Source: Molanna angustata (taxonomy: Eukaryota; Arthropoda; Insecta; Trichoptera; Molannidae). Taken from it: a stretch of 64,000 bases of DNA. The stretch is taken from positions 27,813,388-27,877,387 of the forward strand of contig OY754969.1 of NCBI GenBank assembly GCA_963576475.1, read 5' to 3'. Each line of letters begins with the position of its first letter. The stretch's first letter is position 1. Both the position numbers and the translations under genes were made by a program. Shown in pieces: positions 34,661 to 46,119 of the stretch. The notes below the pieces were generated by a model that saw nothing but the letters and a program-made list of their open reading frames with translations, was not told where the DNA came from and made no database searches.

Positions 34661-35804
34661 ATTTAAATATGCCATAGAATGGCCCTAACCAGAAAATTTC
34701 AATGACATGGTAAAAATCATCAACCTGGCAAGAAATATTCATTGTTGAAGTTATATGTAGAAGGAACAAACTGAAATGATACGACTTTGTAAAATTATTT
34801 AAGTGCACCAGTAAACCGAACAATAAAAAAATCGTAATATAAACTAACGACTTAATCTAAGGTTAACGGTAATATTTTATAGTTGTTCAACGTTTTTATT
34901 AGCAGTGCATTTGAGCTAACATTTCTCGCCAAGCGTACGATTTATAAGTTGCAACATTAAAGCCATCAACGATTTGAAGAATTGGCGCCTGTTGATTATA
35001 GATTGGATAGAACTTTGTGTCTTTGTTTTATTTTCTTCGGCATTAATAGATTGTAAAGATAAAACATGTGCAGTATATTTTTAGAATCGAATAAACTGTC
35101 GACTGTGAGATTTCGACTGACTTCTCTTCGTATACCTTTATTAAGTATCAACTTTTAACTAAATTCGAGAGATTTCACATTTCTAATAATTAATATTTCA
35201 TGACACCTTTGAAAATGTTATTGCACTTAATTTGAAAATGTTATTTGAAAATGTTATATACATATTTTAAGAAGGTTCAGACTTGTATTGATATGAAAAT
35301 AAAAATCTCAGCTTTAATAAAACAAAATATGAGAATGTCAAGGCATGATGGAATCAAAGTTATGAGAGAAACAGAATGTGTAATATTGAGGATGAGGCAG
35401 TTAAAATAAAATCAATAAGAAGAATGAGTATCAGAAAAAAATATAGCTGAATAACCTATGTGAACGAAAAATGAAAATACTTAATTTATCAGCCAAATTT
35501 CCGAAAAAAATAAATTAGTACGGATAAATAATCATTGAATACCTACAATGTACTCACGATAATAACTTAATAAAATTCTTTATAATATAAAACAAGTTAA
35601 CAAAAAAATGAGGAAACCCTTTTCAAAGTTTTCTTCACGTTGAAATGAAGAACAAGCGAAGTTAAAGAAAACTGAAATCGATCTAATAACGATATAAATA
35701 ACACCTGTTATTATGCAACATGTATAGCAGACACAATTCAAGTTCAGAAATTAATAATTGCTTCAAAATCTTATGGGGTCTAAGCGCATATTAAAATATA
35801 TACA
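34661..35804. other. AT-rich non-coding DNA
   Basis: Nothing recognised. Confidence 0.4.
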
Positions 35805-36036
35805 AATTTGCAAAATTCGAAAAGAATCGAATGAGTACTTTAGTCTTTAATCAATTAAGTAGAATAAACACGCCGTACATAGCACATACCGTACAGTATA
35901 CACACATATTCATTATGAGGAAATTTTCATAATACAGTCTCAGCATGACACTAGTTAATTATCTGCAATAAAAAAACAACCTTAAAAACTACGAATAAAT
36001 AATGCCATACTATATCCCCTGGGGTAGTGAGGAGTA
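35805..36036 (-). repeat. dispersed repeat family X, reverse copy
   Basis: Its reverse complement follows 12000-12240 closely: 'ttactcctcactacccc', 'tagtttttaaggttgttttt', 'actagtgtcatgctgagact' and 'aaagactaaagtactcattc'. The right-hand part of the family is missing here. Confidence 0.75.
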
Positions 36037-36894
36037 ATTATGACAGAAATAAGAATAAAATTGATTTTGTTCATGTTGCGACGAAAATTAAAACAAATAC
36101 TTGAAACTATTTATTGAAATTTGCACCTGTTGAAAAAAAAAAGTAAAGAAAAAATTACAATGCATAGTGGTCTTACATAAACCACATTCATGGTTTTGAA
36201 CTTGGGTTTCCTTATCAAGTAGTAGATTAAAATATGGAGAAAAACGACAAAATGACAAAAATCTGCAATGTAGGTATAAAAAAATCTTTACGATGTGCAC
36301 ACAAAATCTCGTTTAAATATTTAAGAATCTTCATAAATGTATCATATATTTCGTTAAATTAAATGCAATATGAGTGAAATTACCAACAACAAAGGTACTT
36401 TAATACACATTTCCTATTAGGTTTATTCAACTTGGGGGTAATATAAAAGAAAACGCCCTTTATTTTCTTCCTTTTACTCGACCATGATATTCAGAAATTC
36501 CCTTTATGTATATTTAAAATTCCTATAACAACGGAATGTTTTACCATCATCCTTTTTTATGTAAAAAAATACAATATTTTTCAATTTAACTGTGGGAACC
36601 GTGGTACAACATTGATATGCATGACCACTTACCCTCATCATAAAGAAGCAATTTCATTACAATAACGATGCTACAATACATCATGTTATTTTCTTATCTT
36701 TATATTTTTTCCTTTGTCAAGCGTTCGGTAAATATGATACTTACTCTTGTAGGAATTGCACACCAGGAAGAAAAAAGTTGTAATATACAACCAGATATAA
36801 ATTGTCGTAATATGAGAAGATAGTTAAATGTAATGGAAATGATTGATAGTAAAGTAGCACTCTCAATAGTAATATGTAGAATAATTCTAAATTC
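36037..36894. other. AT-rich non-coding DNA
   Basis: Nothing recognised. Confidence 0.4.
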
Positions 36895-37440
36895 AGAGTC
36901 TTCATCATAAGCTCGACAGTCGACAGCCCTGGTGGGCTTTGGCTGAATCCACCAATCTCTTCCATTCTTGCCTTGGTTTTCCAGTTTCTGATTTGCAGAA
37001 TGGATACATCAGCGCTGATCATCCATAGGGCGACTCCAGAAGCTGTGAAGTGGCTGGCCGAACGGGAGCCAAAAGTGTAGAAGGGAAATACTCAATAACG
37101 CAGCCAAAGGCGCAGGAAAAGCCGTAGCCGTACAAAAAGTAAAGTAAGTATGGAGTCCATCCATTGCAGTTTGGGCCTTTCTGGTCTTCTTCATCCTTGC
37201 TGTGTGGAAGGAGAATGTGAGGCGTTTCACTGAGTTGTCGTCATCCATTCTGATTATGTGACCATCCCTTCTGAGGCGTCCCACCTTGATGGAACTGTTG
37301 TATTGACGACGCCAACAATCAATTTCACTCACGGGACCGAAGACTGTTCTGAGGATCCTTCTCTCGAATGCTGCAATGCATAGCTCCAAAGCCTTCGTTG
37401 ATACCCAGGTTTCTTACGTCAAGACTGGCTTTATCAGAGT
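36895..37440 (-). pseudogene. RTE-like LINE C-terminal region, frameshifted
   Basis: Read leftward, 37389-37150 encodes AAFERRILRTVFGPV, WRRQYNSSIKVGRLRRDGHI and RMDDDNSVKRLTFSFHTARM, then KAQTAMDG. This is the GRLRWAGH..RMDD...KR...... GRP...W.DG layout of LINE C-termini. After a frameshift the 3' part (37020-36900) ends 'gattggtggattcagccaaa' and 'ccagggctgtcgactgtcga'. It is 5'-truncated. Confidence 0.78.
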
Positions 37441-37654
37441 TTGATAAAATAAAGTATTGGTATTCCTTATGATTAACTTTGATTTATCTGCTTCTGAAGA
37501 CCATAGAAACAACAGTTTTCACCCATTATCCTCCTCTTGATCTCTTATTTTATGTCTTTTTCACTAGTGATTGTAGAGCTGGGATAAATGAACTGTGATC
37601 ACCTCAAAACTGTTATATCCAGTCGTGTGATAGATGCAATCATCAAGTTTGTTT

Positions 37655-37865
37655 TGTCTTCATTCTTCTTCTTCTTCAGCCCTCCTTCGTCCAGTAATGG
37701 ACATAGGCCTAACCCTGAGACCTCCACAGCTCCCTATCCTGAGCAGACCGCATTCATCCACCTCCAGCCACTCGTCTAATATCATCAGCCCACCATGTTT
37801 GAGGCCTTCCAACACTTCTTTTGCCCGTTCTAGGTCGCCATTCTAGCATTATTGTCTTCATTAAT
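37655..37865 (-). mobile_element. RTE-like LINE 3' end fragment
   Basis: On the reverse strand it ends 'ttaggcctatgtccattact', 'ggacgaaggagggctgaaga' and (aga)n. It belongs to the same LINE group as 9120-9360 and 14813-14980. It retains about 60 codons, frameshifted. Confidence 0.65.
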
Positions 37866-38380
37866 GATAATGAATTCATAGTATTAGGTTGGTATATTAG
37901 AAATAGTCTTGAAAGTGTTCTAGTAAAATGAAATGTTTATCTACAAAATAAATAAATAATGTATAGTGTTTTATTTACATTACTATTCCTTTCGTTTTTA
38001 CAAAAAAAACATTTCTTGACGTGTCATGTCAATTTTGTATATAACCACTAGTCTCAGTCTTGTAAAGTATTATTCTGACGATGTGCCTTGCACGAAACGC
38101 GTCGATAATCAAATAGATATTAATAGAACTAAAACCAAGTATTTTTTTATTTGTGATATATCTACATACAATGGAGTTCTATCAATAATAATTGTCGATC
38201 GACAAACTAAACTTAATTTCTTGACTTATTCATTCTCAACACCATTTTTATATCTTTGGACCTTTTACTTCCACAAAATGTTTGTAATATTAACCAAAAA
38301 TATTTTAAATACTCGCTTAGCTTTGAATTAAACAAATTAGTTGTATTTAAACATTGTATTGATAAAAATTGATACCTACA
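37866..38380. other. AT-rich DNA with a hammerhead-like motif
   Basis: Apart from the motif at 38071-38110, annotated separately, there is nothing recognised. A frame at 38026-38331 crosses the motif and is probably chance. Confidence 0.35.
38071..38110 (+). ncRNA. degenerate hammerhead-ribozyme-like motif
   Basis: CTGACGA (38075-38081, the CUGANGA core) is followed by T, a 4-bp stem GTGC-CTT-GCAC (38083-38093), and GAAAC (38094-38098). This is the core-stem II-GAAA layout of hammerhead ribozymes, which accompany Penelope-like retroelements. An unpaired T and the lack of clear stems I and III suggest an inactive relic. A chance match is possible. Confidence 0.4.
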
Positions 38381-38593
38381 TATTTTATTTTATTTTATTT
38401 AAATATACTATGTCATATAATTATTCAACACGCACCCAATAACAAGTTGCCACATTCTGGAGATTTACGATTTTAATCGTCTCACAGATCCAGACGTAAA
38501 ACACAATTAAAACTTTGTCTCCACCGGGAATCGAACCCGGGTCCCTTGGATCAGCAGTTAGATACCTATCCAACTGAACCACGAAGGCCGACA
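38381..38593 (-). mobile_element. tRNA-derived SINE, second family
   Basis: Reverse strand: head 'gtcggccttcgtggttcagt', A-box region 'tggataggtatctaactgct', B box 'cccgggttcgattcccggtg', body 'caaagttttaattgtgtttt', and an (ataaa)n end at 38385-38400. The tRNA-like part is well preserved, with the pairing cccgg/ccggg around the B box intact. Related to 28285-28497. Confidence 0.88.
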
Positions 38594-39270
38594 TATATTT
38601 TTAAGACAAATCAACTCCTCTAAATGTTTTGATTTTTAATATTAACTCAACCTAAAAAATACATTATTCTTTGATACTATTCAAAACTCTTAAAAACATA
38701 AAGCCTTAGAAAAATAAAACATTTTAATAACTCAAAAGAAACAAATCATTAATGGCCTTGATCATGTTTTCTTATTAGAACTTGTTCATGTTTTCTCGTA
38801 AAATATTTCCATTAATCGTTACAAAACGTTTCAGGCATTCCATTAGATCTAGAATCAATCTTCAAATGCAAATAACAATGGTTCCGAACCATTTATGTTT
38901 CATTTCCCAAAAGCGTAGCAAATCTTCATAGTCGTTACATCTGAAATTCATTACCTCATCATGGCTAAATGAAAGTGCCTACCTATATAATATTCTTTGA
39001 ATATGTATCAAATAATATGTTATGTCGACGCACAGACAATAAAAATGATAATATATACGATGCATTATTTATGACCGTGTTTTACTTTCGTGAGAAAGCA
39101 AGGAAAAATATCTCGAAAACAAAATATCTTGTCGTTTTTGTACATAAATTGATAAGTCATAATCGGGAATGCAACGATTTTTAAAAGTATAAATTTTGTA
39201 AATAAATATACTAGTTTAAAATTTGAATCATATAAACTTATTGATCAAATATTTTTAAAGTTACATTTAC
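38594..39270. other. AT-rich non-coding DNA
   Basis: Nothing recognised. Confidence 0.4.
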
Positions 39271-39720
39271 AAATATTCGATTTACATACACATTTATGTA
39301 AATCGAATATTTTGGCAAGTACCTAAACAAGCCAAAAATGAACTTATTATAATGGCGCGATTCAGGGATGACATATGTGCGAAAGCATCGTCATCTCATA
39401 TAAATAGACTGTTGCTTTCATTATTTAAAAACCAATTTCTCGATAGATGGCGTTACAAAAAAGTTTCTATGTCACCTCATAGATGGCTATGGTGTTTTTT
39501 CAGCTTTCCAACGAACAGATTTTCATAATTAAAATATGTAAAACATTCAAAAAATTGGATTGATAGAAACTCAATAGGAAGACATAATTTGTGAACGTTG
39601 CGCATAAAGTGATCACGAAAATCTTTTGATGACAGGTCGTAAGTCCATTGAGTTCCTCCTTAATTATTCTCCATTTAACATGTCCTTGAGATGTTAAATA
39701 TTTGCCATAAAAATATCTGT
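39271..39720 (+). repeat. dispersed repeat family Y, copy 4, with terminal hairpin
   Basis: A perfect 17-bp stem (39271-39287 with 39296-39312, aaatattcgatttacat) precedes the body: 'atggcgcgattcagggatga', 'cgatagatggcgttacaaaa', 'gaacgttgcgcataaagtga' and 'ttgatgacaggtcgtaagtc'. The order matches 15240-15640. A hairpin lies beside this copy as it does beside copies 1 and 2. Confidence 0.75.
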
Positions 39721-42529
39721 ACAGAACATAAACAGGTTTTGTGTTTCAATAAAGACACATAAGACATTGAATAACTGTATAAAAAAATAAGTTTGTCCTT
39801 TCGTATACAAAATCAATTGACATTTGATCAAATGAATAGATATTAGATTTTTTTTAATTGTATGCATTTGTACTTGCATATTAAGGATACTGAATCCAAT
39901 CAGACAATTGATCAAATACAAAAATTAAAGAAGTTTTTTTTTTGCTTTTTATAAAATGTGATAGATAATAACGTCTGTATGAAAAAGATCTAATAACATA
40001 CTTTGTTCATACATATGTGCCTACTCCATAGATATACGTGGACTAATTATATACATATTATATTATGAATATAATGTTCATTAACGCAGTCTTCATTTTT
40101 TATAATGCTTTTTCATTCCACTATGATGAGATAATTTACTATAATTTACTCACGAGGCTTTAACACATACAAAAAAGTAATATAAATATTTCATCAAAGA
40201 TTGTTTAATTAAAAACTAATGTTCGTGCGTGCAAAGTGAGTTGTTGTGTTTAAAAAATAACTCAAGAGAAAGGCATAATTGATGAAAGTTGCGCAAGTGC
40301 ATTAAGTGATCATATTATACTAATAGAAAAAATCATATGTTTGTTTCCGCCAGGCTATCCTTTCCATTAATTTGGAAATATAACCAATAAAGCGCTGGGC
40401 TCAACAAAGAAGGTTCAAAATTAAATCCCAGTTAATAAAAAAAATAAAAATGTTCAAATCATATGAACTACGTTCAATTGAAAATCTTTAAAAGTAGGTT
40501 AATTAAAAAAATACTAAAATTTCACTCACAACACAAAAGACATTTAAATTATTGTCAAATTAAAAAATTAATTTATTTTAAATTATTATCTTAGCCTCGT
40601 CCGATTCCTTTCACATTTAGCACAAGCAATTATGCTTAATTTAGGGAATGTAGAAATATGTATATGTAGGTACTTGTTTAACAAGGAAATATTCATTTTT
40701 ACAAGAAAAAAAATATATATAATATATTGAAATGTATCGTGTTACGATATTTTCAGCGTGATTTTCCTTAACATATAGTTATTACCTAAAAAGTTATTTG
40801 TAAAATGTTTACTACGTTTACACAGAAACTTTTAATTTGTGAACAACACACCCATCCATAAACATTGTTCGACTTATGTTTTAATGCTTTCAACATGTAT
40901 CGCCCTCCAAATAACCAAACTTTTCTAGTTAACCTAAACACGGCTACTCTTGTGTAATTTTTTTTATGTCCATGCAGAAAAACCAATTTTGAAATTTTAG
41001 CTTACGTAGCGACGCGACGGAAAGGTGTTTGTACTTAAAACTATGGATTGAAAAAATGACACTAAAAATAAAATTAACAAAATAAAAATAAAAAATTCAC
41101 AGGTTATCTTAAAAATTATAATATATTTTTGATCTGGCATTTTTTCGATGAAATAAATATATGTTTGTTTACGCCTTGCGTTAGTAGAGTGTGTATAACC
41201 ACATTTTTAAAAAAAAAACTAGTATCGTTTCTCCTCTACTAGGAATCACAGAAATCAAAGAACTTGCAATAAATTTCACAGCAATCGACCTCTGCTTCTC
41301 TAGACAAATAAATCTGTCGCATTAGTCGATCTTGAGAAATAAAAAATGAACCATTTTTAATGGTAGTCGCTGCTATAATCCAAGCGTTTTATTTAAATAG
41401 AACAATGCTTTTTGAAATTCCTATAAAATAAATTTAAAAAAAAACATCAATTTTTTAATATGCAAATTTAGGTATAAAAGGAAAATATTTAAGATTTAAA
41501 CAAAGTATAGTTTTGTCTGCGATATACATTTACAATTAATTTTTAATAAATAAAAAGAGTTCAGTGTTGGCTACAATCCACTCGTTTTTTAATCAACCAA
41601 ATACACGACTAAAAGGAATCAAACAAAGACCAGAAGAGTCAAACGTTTTCTAACTGAATCACTAAAGCGAGACTTTTGTTTTTCATTGAGTATTATTTCA
41701 TCGAGTTGGTGCGAATATTCAGATTGAAACTAATATAATCAAGGAAGGAAGTGAAAATGAAACGGAAAGAAAAATGGTTATGCTGTGTAGGAAATGTTCA
41801 GGTTGATACAAATCTTCATTAGGTAACATAGTACTGTTCGTACCTATATTCGTTGTAGAAAAGGTCGCAAGCTAATATCAAATCAACGCTCAACATGAAA
41901 TGAACCAACAGTATTAGGTCTAAAAAATAATTCAAGTTAAAAAGACGCAACAAATTTAATCTTAATATTTTTTACGGTTTATTTATAACGATTTGATTTG
42001 TTTAAACCATGAATAAGTTATATGATGGTATCTAAGTGAAAAACAAATAAAATTTTAATTTACAATACCACATAAAATACAGAAAAAAACTCTAAAATGT
42101 TTTGGACCTGATAGATAAAGTGATTCAATTATTTTTTCTGATCTCGAAATTTTAAAACTTTAGGATTGATGAAAATATATATTCTATGTATTTCAATTCA
42201 TTATTTTATGAGCTCAAAGAAGGATATACCAAACATAATGAAAGTAAACGCATTGTCCACGTGGAAAGAATGAATGAGGAACGACTGTCAAAGAAAATAT
42301 GTACATATATGGAGTCATTTGAGATGTAATGATAGGTAAAATCCAAACAAAAAACATAAGAATTTTAAGAAGACCATATGAACATCTGATGAAAGAAATT
42401 CTTATTTAAAAACAACCTAAAATTTTATCTGTACATTTTCTGATGAGGGCCATTATTGGACCATAACTGATATAATATGAAGACCATTGAAATAAAATAA
42501 AATTGATGTCATCAGCTGATATAACTTAC
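39721..42529. other. AT-rich non-coding DNA, probably intron
   Basis: A family Y scrap lies at 40262-40312 and a family X tail-like string ('gttggctacaatccactcgt') at 41567-41586. At about 41226-41247 is a degraded SINE body match ('tttctcctctactaggaatc'). No exon is recognised in this stretch, which lies downstream of the K2P exon on the minus strand. Confidence 0.4.
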
Positions 42530-42753
42530 CACAGTGAGGACTCTCCGCAAATCCTGTTGCAGGGCCGCAATATCTAATGAACCACCGGCGTTTTCCCCGA
42601 GTCGCCTCAAAGTTTCAGCCAATGGGCCCCTCAGTGCCTGGAGCCGCCTCCATGACTGGGCGTATTGCCTCCTCACCAGCTCTATGATGGTCGAAGTCAA
42701 GGCCAGACCCACCAATATGTACATAGTGCACAGCAACATGTAATTGGGGCGCT
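42530..42753 (-). CDS. internal exon of a TWIK-type two-pore-domain potassium channel
   Basis: This family conducts K+ leak current across the plasma membrane. The exon translates to RPNYMLLC, then YILVGLALTSTIIELVRRQY, AQSWRRLQAL, GPLAETLRRLGE and LQQDLRRVLTV. I recognise this as the last membrane helix and proximal C-terminal tail of insect TWIK-type channels. On the minus strand the acceptor is ttttcag before 42753; an alternative AG puts the start at 42751. The donor is gtaagt at 42529-42524, and the last codon (GTG, 42532-42530) ends in phase 0. The two selectivity-filter exons (GFGD-like) must lie upstream, right of this position, and are not in the window. GC content is far above the neighbourhood. 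Confidence 0.88.
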
Positions 42754-42886
42754 CTGAAAATAAAAAAAAACACGATTAACAATTTTTTTTCGATGATTTG
42801 ATCACTGACAATTTTTAATATTAATTCAACTTTATTATTTAAAACATCAAAGTTATATCTACAATAAATATGTATAAAAATATTTG
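42754..42886. other. intron sequence next to the exon
   Basis: AT-rich, with a T-rich tract on the minus strand just upstream of the acceptor, as expected for a 3' splice site. Confidence 0.5.
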
Positions 42887-43230
42887 CCAACCGCCGTGGT
42901 TGTAATAATTGTAAGTCGTTTGATTGCCGTGATAGTTGTAAGTCGTTTGATTGCCGTGATAGTTGTAAGTCGTTTGATTGCCGTGATAGTTGTAAGTCTT
43001 TTGAATGCCTTGATAGTTGTAAGTCGTTTGATTGGCGTGATAGTTGTAAGTCGTTTTATTTCCGTCCGTTTTCGGTTCAATTCCCAACAAAAAATAAGTT
43101 TATTTGAAAAAAAAATATCATGGAATCATTCCTTTTTTAGGCTACAAACTCTGATTGGTTGAAAGATATAAGCATTTTTTCAATAAACTCGCCACTTGTG
43201 CAGGGTTCAAGGAAATATTCATTTATAAAA
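42887..43230 (+). mobile_element. tRNA-derived SINE, fourth family, with tandemly expanded head
   Basis: The head 'gccaaccgccgtggttgtaa' corresponds to 'gccgaccgcctggcacagtt' of the SINE at 34145-34345. It is followed by about six copies of a 27-bp unit (agttgtaagtcgtttgattg then ccgtgat; about 42908-43065), where the normal SINE has one 'agttggtaagtcgttcggtt'. After the array come the B box 'cggttcaattcccaac' (43072-43087), the body, and the tail 'aataaactcgccacttgtgc' (43182-43201). The peptide-like TTYNYHGNQ repeat in this stretch is a by-product of the 27-bp (9-codon) period. Confidence 0.8.
42908..43065 (+). repeat. 27-bp minisatellite inside the SINE head
   Basis: About six units. The first three are nearly identical, the fourth has three changes, and the last merges into the SINE's anticodon-arm equivalent. 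It includes the A-box side of the tRNA-like promoter. Confidence 0.9.
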
Positions 43231-43257
43231 AATATGGAGTTTCTCCGAATCATTATA

Positions 43258-43556
43258 TTTTTACTCCTCACTAACACAAGGTGATATAGTGGGGAGTTAT
43301 GATTTCGCAATTTTTAAGGGNNNNNNNNNNNNNNNNNNNNNNNNNNNNNNNNNNNNNNNNNNNNNNNNNNNNNNNNNNNNNNNNNNNNNNNNNNNNNNNN
43401 NNNNNNNNNNNNNNNNNNNNNNNNNNNNNNNNNNNNNNNNNNNNNNNNNNNNNNNNNNNNNNNNNNNNNNNNNNNNNNNNNNNNNNNNNNNNNNNNNNNN
43501 NNNNNNNNNNNNNNNNNNNNAGGAGTTTAGCGTTGGCCACAACCCACTCGTTTTAT
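43258..43556 (+). repeat. dispersed repeat family X, copy with assembly gap
   Basis: The left flank of the gap (43258-43320) matches 11999-12061 almost base for base. The right flank (43521-43556) matches 12530-12564. The missing middle should be about 470 bases by comparison, not the 200 shown. Confidence 0.8.
43321..43520. other. assembly gap, 200 N
   Basis: Exactly 200 undefined bases, a conventional placeholder length. Open frames reported across it are meaningless. Confidence 0.99.
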
Positions 43557-44204
43557 GATAAAATTGCAAAAATAATTCATATTAATCATACTTTTGTGAA
43601 ACAGATCGATTTTCAAGGAAAATACACTAAAGTTTACCTACAGTAAAAACATAAAAAAATAATCGAATTCGTCTTCCGAGCCAAGAAACATATCAAAATA
43701 TTTTGTAGCATTTTTATAGTTTAAGAATTTGTACCTACATAATTGAAATATTCTGGAAAAAATATATATTATTTATATATGTAGGTAGAAGATAAACATT
43801 CGCTTAAATCCAATAACCGTGTTTATTTCAGTAATAATCGTCGAGTGTAAAGAAGACGGCATGTGTATGTAAGACGATTCATATACGAATATATGTGGCG
43901 CAGGAATCTCTCCCCCTACCTCATGAAGAATATATCTCAACAGTAGTAGAAATATATGATAGTTTATATTTTATAAATGCTAATTATGTGTTTTCAAAAT
44001 AATATCAAAAATTTCTACTTTGCTGAAAATTATTTTTTTACAGGAGTGGTGGTTATTTTCTCTTTATTCTAAGGAGAGATACGACTTATTCATACTATTT
44101 TCAACTGACTTAAATATATCTACTTATAAATACGAAATCAAAAATTGCTGGATCCAGCGCAAATCCAGCATTTTTTTTTATTTTGACCCGGATTTTAAGA
44201 AAAT
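43557..44204. other. AT-rich non-coding DNA
   Basis: Nothing recognised. Confidence 0.4.
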
Positions 44205-44260
44205 CTAGCCACATTGCTGTGTTAATAAAAGAGTTCGAGAAGCGATTGGTTCATGTATAT
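44205..44260 (-). mobile_element. CR1-like LINE scrap
   Basis: 'tgctgtgttaataaaagagt' followed by 'tcgagaagcgattggttc' matches 17050-17092 within the CR1-like C-terminal region (reverse-strand coding). Confidence 0.55.
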
Positions 44261-46119
44261 AATTTAATCGAACTTCTAACAGAACTTGTTTTACAATACT
44301 AAGAAAACCTTTATTTTTTATTATCATAATGGAAAAAATGAGTTATAAGAAAAGAAATATATTTAATATTGTAATTTTTCATGATACGTAATATTATGTA
44401 CCTACATACATTACATTATTTTCTATCGCTTGCTACTGTGTATATAAAATATTGCTAAGGTTACTTTTTTAAGCACAAACAGTATTTTATTATTTTTGAA
44501 TTTATTTTAAGATCGATGCTAAGATTCTTAAAACGATTAAATACACATAGTTATTGCTTTTATGTTTTCAAGCAATCAATATCTACGATCAAGGGCTAAT
44601 AAAATCTTCCATTAGATTATGACGTAACGTAATTTCCCATATTCCGCTTTGCATATTATTATCTTTAGTGGTTTTTAATGATTATGATCCAGATTATAGC
44701 ATGATGTGTTAAACTGGTGTACCGAATTAAATACTATTATAAAATGGATTCCTGGAAATTTCATAACATAACTCAATAAAAACAAACGTTAGTACCAACA
44801 TCAATCTTACAGTAATAGAATCAGGTTTCTATGATTTATTTTATAGGACTTGTATAGTACATATTATGAATATGAAGTTGGACTAGGTAACATATATTTT
44901 TGTGTGTTGAATTTATTGTGCAAAGGGATACTTGTTACGACATTCTAATAATGTCCAGCAAAATTTTAACACATGAATGAGATATGGAGAGAAGTGTATA
45001 AAATTAAAAAATATTCCTTTAGATAAAAAGAATAGAAGACCACCCAAAAATAGAAAACTGCCAAGACTATAATAGCAAATCAAAATAGCGTAAGAAGTCA
45101 AAACTACTTATTTACCTTAACAAATTATTTTTTTAAATTTTCTTTAAATTCTAGATTTTTCTTCAAATAAATATACCTACATATGTATGAACTAAATATA
45201 TTTTATTTATTTATTTAACTTTTACTTACTTTTTTTGCTATGGTATGTAGTTTTTACTTTTTTGCTATGGTAGTTTTTCTTTTTTTTTATTTTAAAGAAT
45301 GTTTATGATTGTTTTAAGTTTTCTTTTTGTATTTCAATGTGTTTAATTGTTGTTCATGTGTGTTTAAGGCAATTTACTGTAAATAAATAAATTTACAAAA
45401 AAATAATGATATAGTATGGTAAAATTGTTGCATTACCTCATCAAAAAGATCAAACATTGTGCTTGATGAGGGAATTATTTGAGATTATATAATAGGTTAT
45501 ACAACGGTAAAAATAAATCAAAAAAACAAATATACATAAAAAACAATAGAAAACATTAAATTCAAAGTCCTTCTGTGTTTTTACTTTCTTGAAATATGTT
45601 CTAATTTCCTAAGTATAAAAATTTTGATCCAAAATTGGCCAAGGTTAATACACAATATTATTTTGTAAAGTAGAACGAGTATTACGAGATATTGCATAAT
45701 AATACGCAATCAAAATATTGACAAAAGCATTAATGTCGAACTATTTTTTCTTGGAATTTCCTACTCTGCCAATATTGATTGAAGCTGAAACGTTGTTTGG
45801 TTTATTTCTTTCACCCACTAAACATTAATCAAGTCCGTTTCGATTGTGTTTTGTCTGAGCTAGAAGAAGATCACAGTTTGAGATTAACACCCAGACGTGA
45901 TGCGGTGATAGATGACTCTTAAGTCTCATACCAAGCAAATAATAATTTGAAACAATGTCCGATTTCTTTCACTTTTTATTGTTTTAACGGCAGACGAAGG
46001 ATTTAGAATAAAGTTTATTGGATATTTTTCACTCAACAACTAATAATATTGGCAGTAGTGATGAACGAAATCAGTCAGGACCTAAATAATAACGGTGTAA
46101 ATACTTAAACGGTGCAAAT
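44261..46119. other. AT-rich non-coding DNA
   Basis: Contains a local duplication ('ttttgctatggta' twice, about 45234-45275) and a tail-like 'taaataaataaa' at about 45382. No gene recognised. Confidence 0.4.

Noticed and set aside
42534..42743. Plus-strand 69-codon frame over the K2P exon
   Set aside because: It is the antisense of a well-recognised exon with splice sites on the minus strand.
42839..43090. A repeat protein with TTYNYHGNQ units on the minus strand
   Set aside because: The 27-bp period is nine codons, so any open frame repeats. The DNA is explained as an expanded SINE head within an intron, and a frame of similar length is also open on the other strand.
43271..43646. Frames crossing the N block
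   Set aside because: They consist mostly of unknown residues over an assembly gap.
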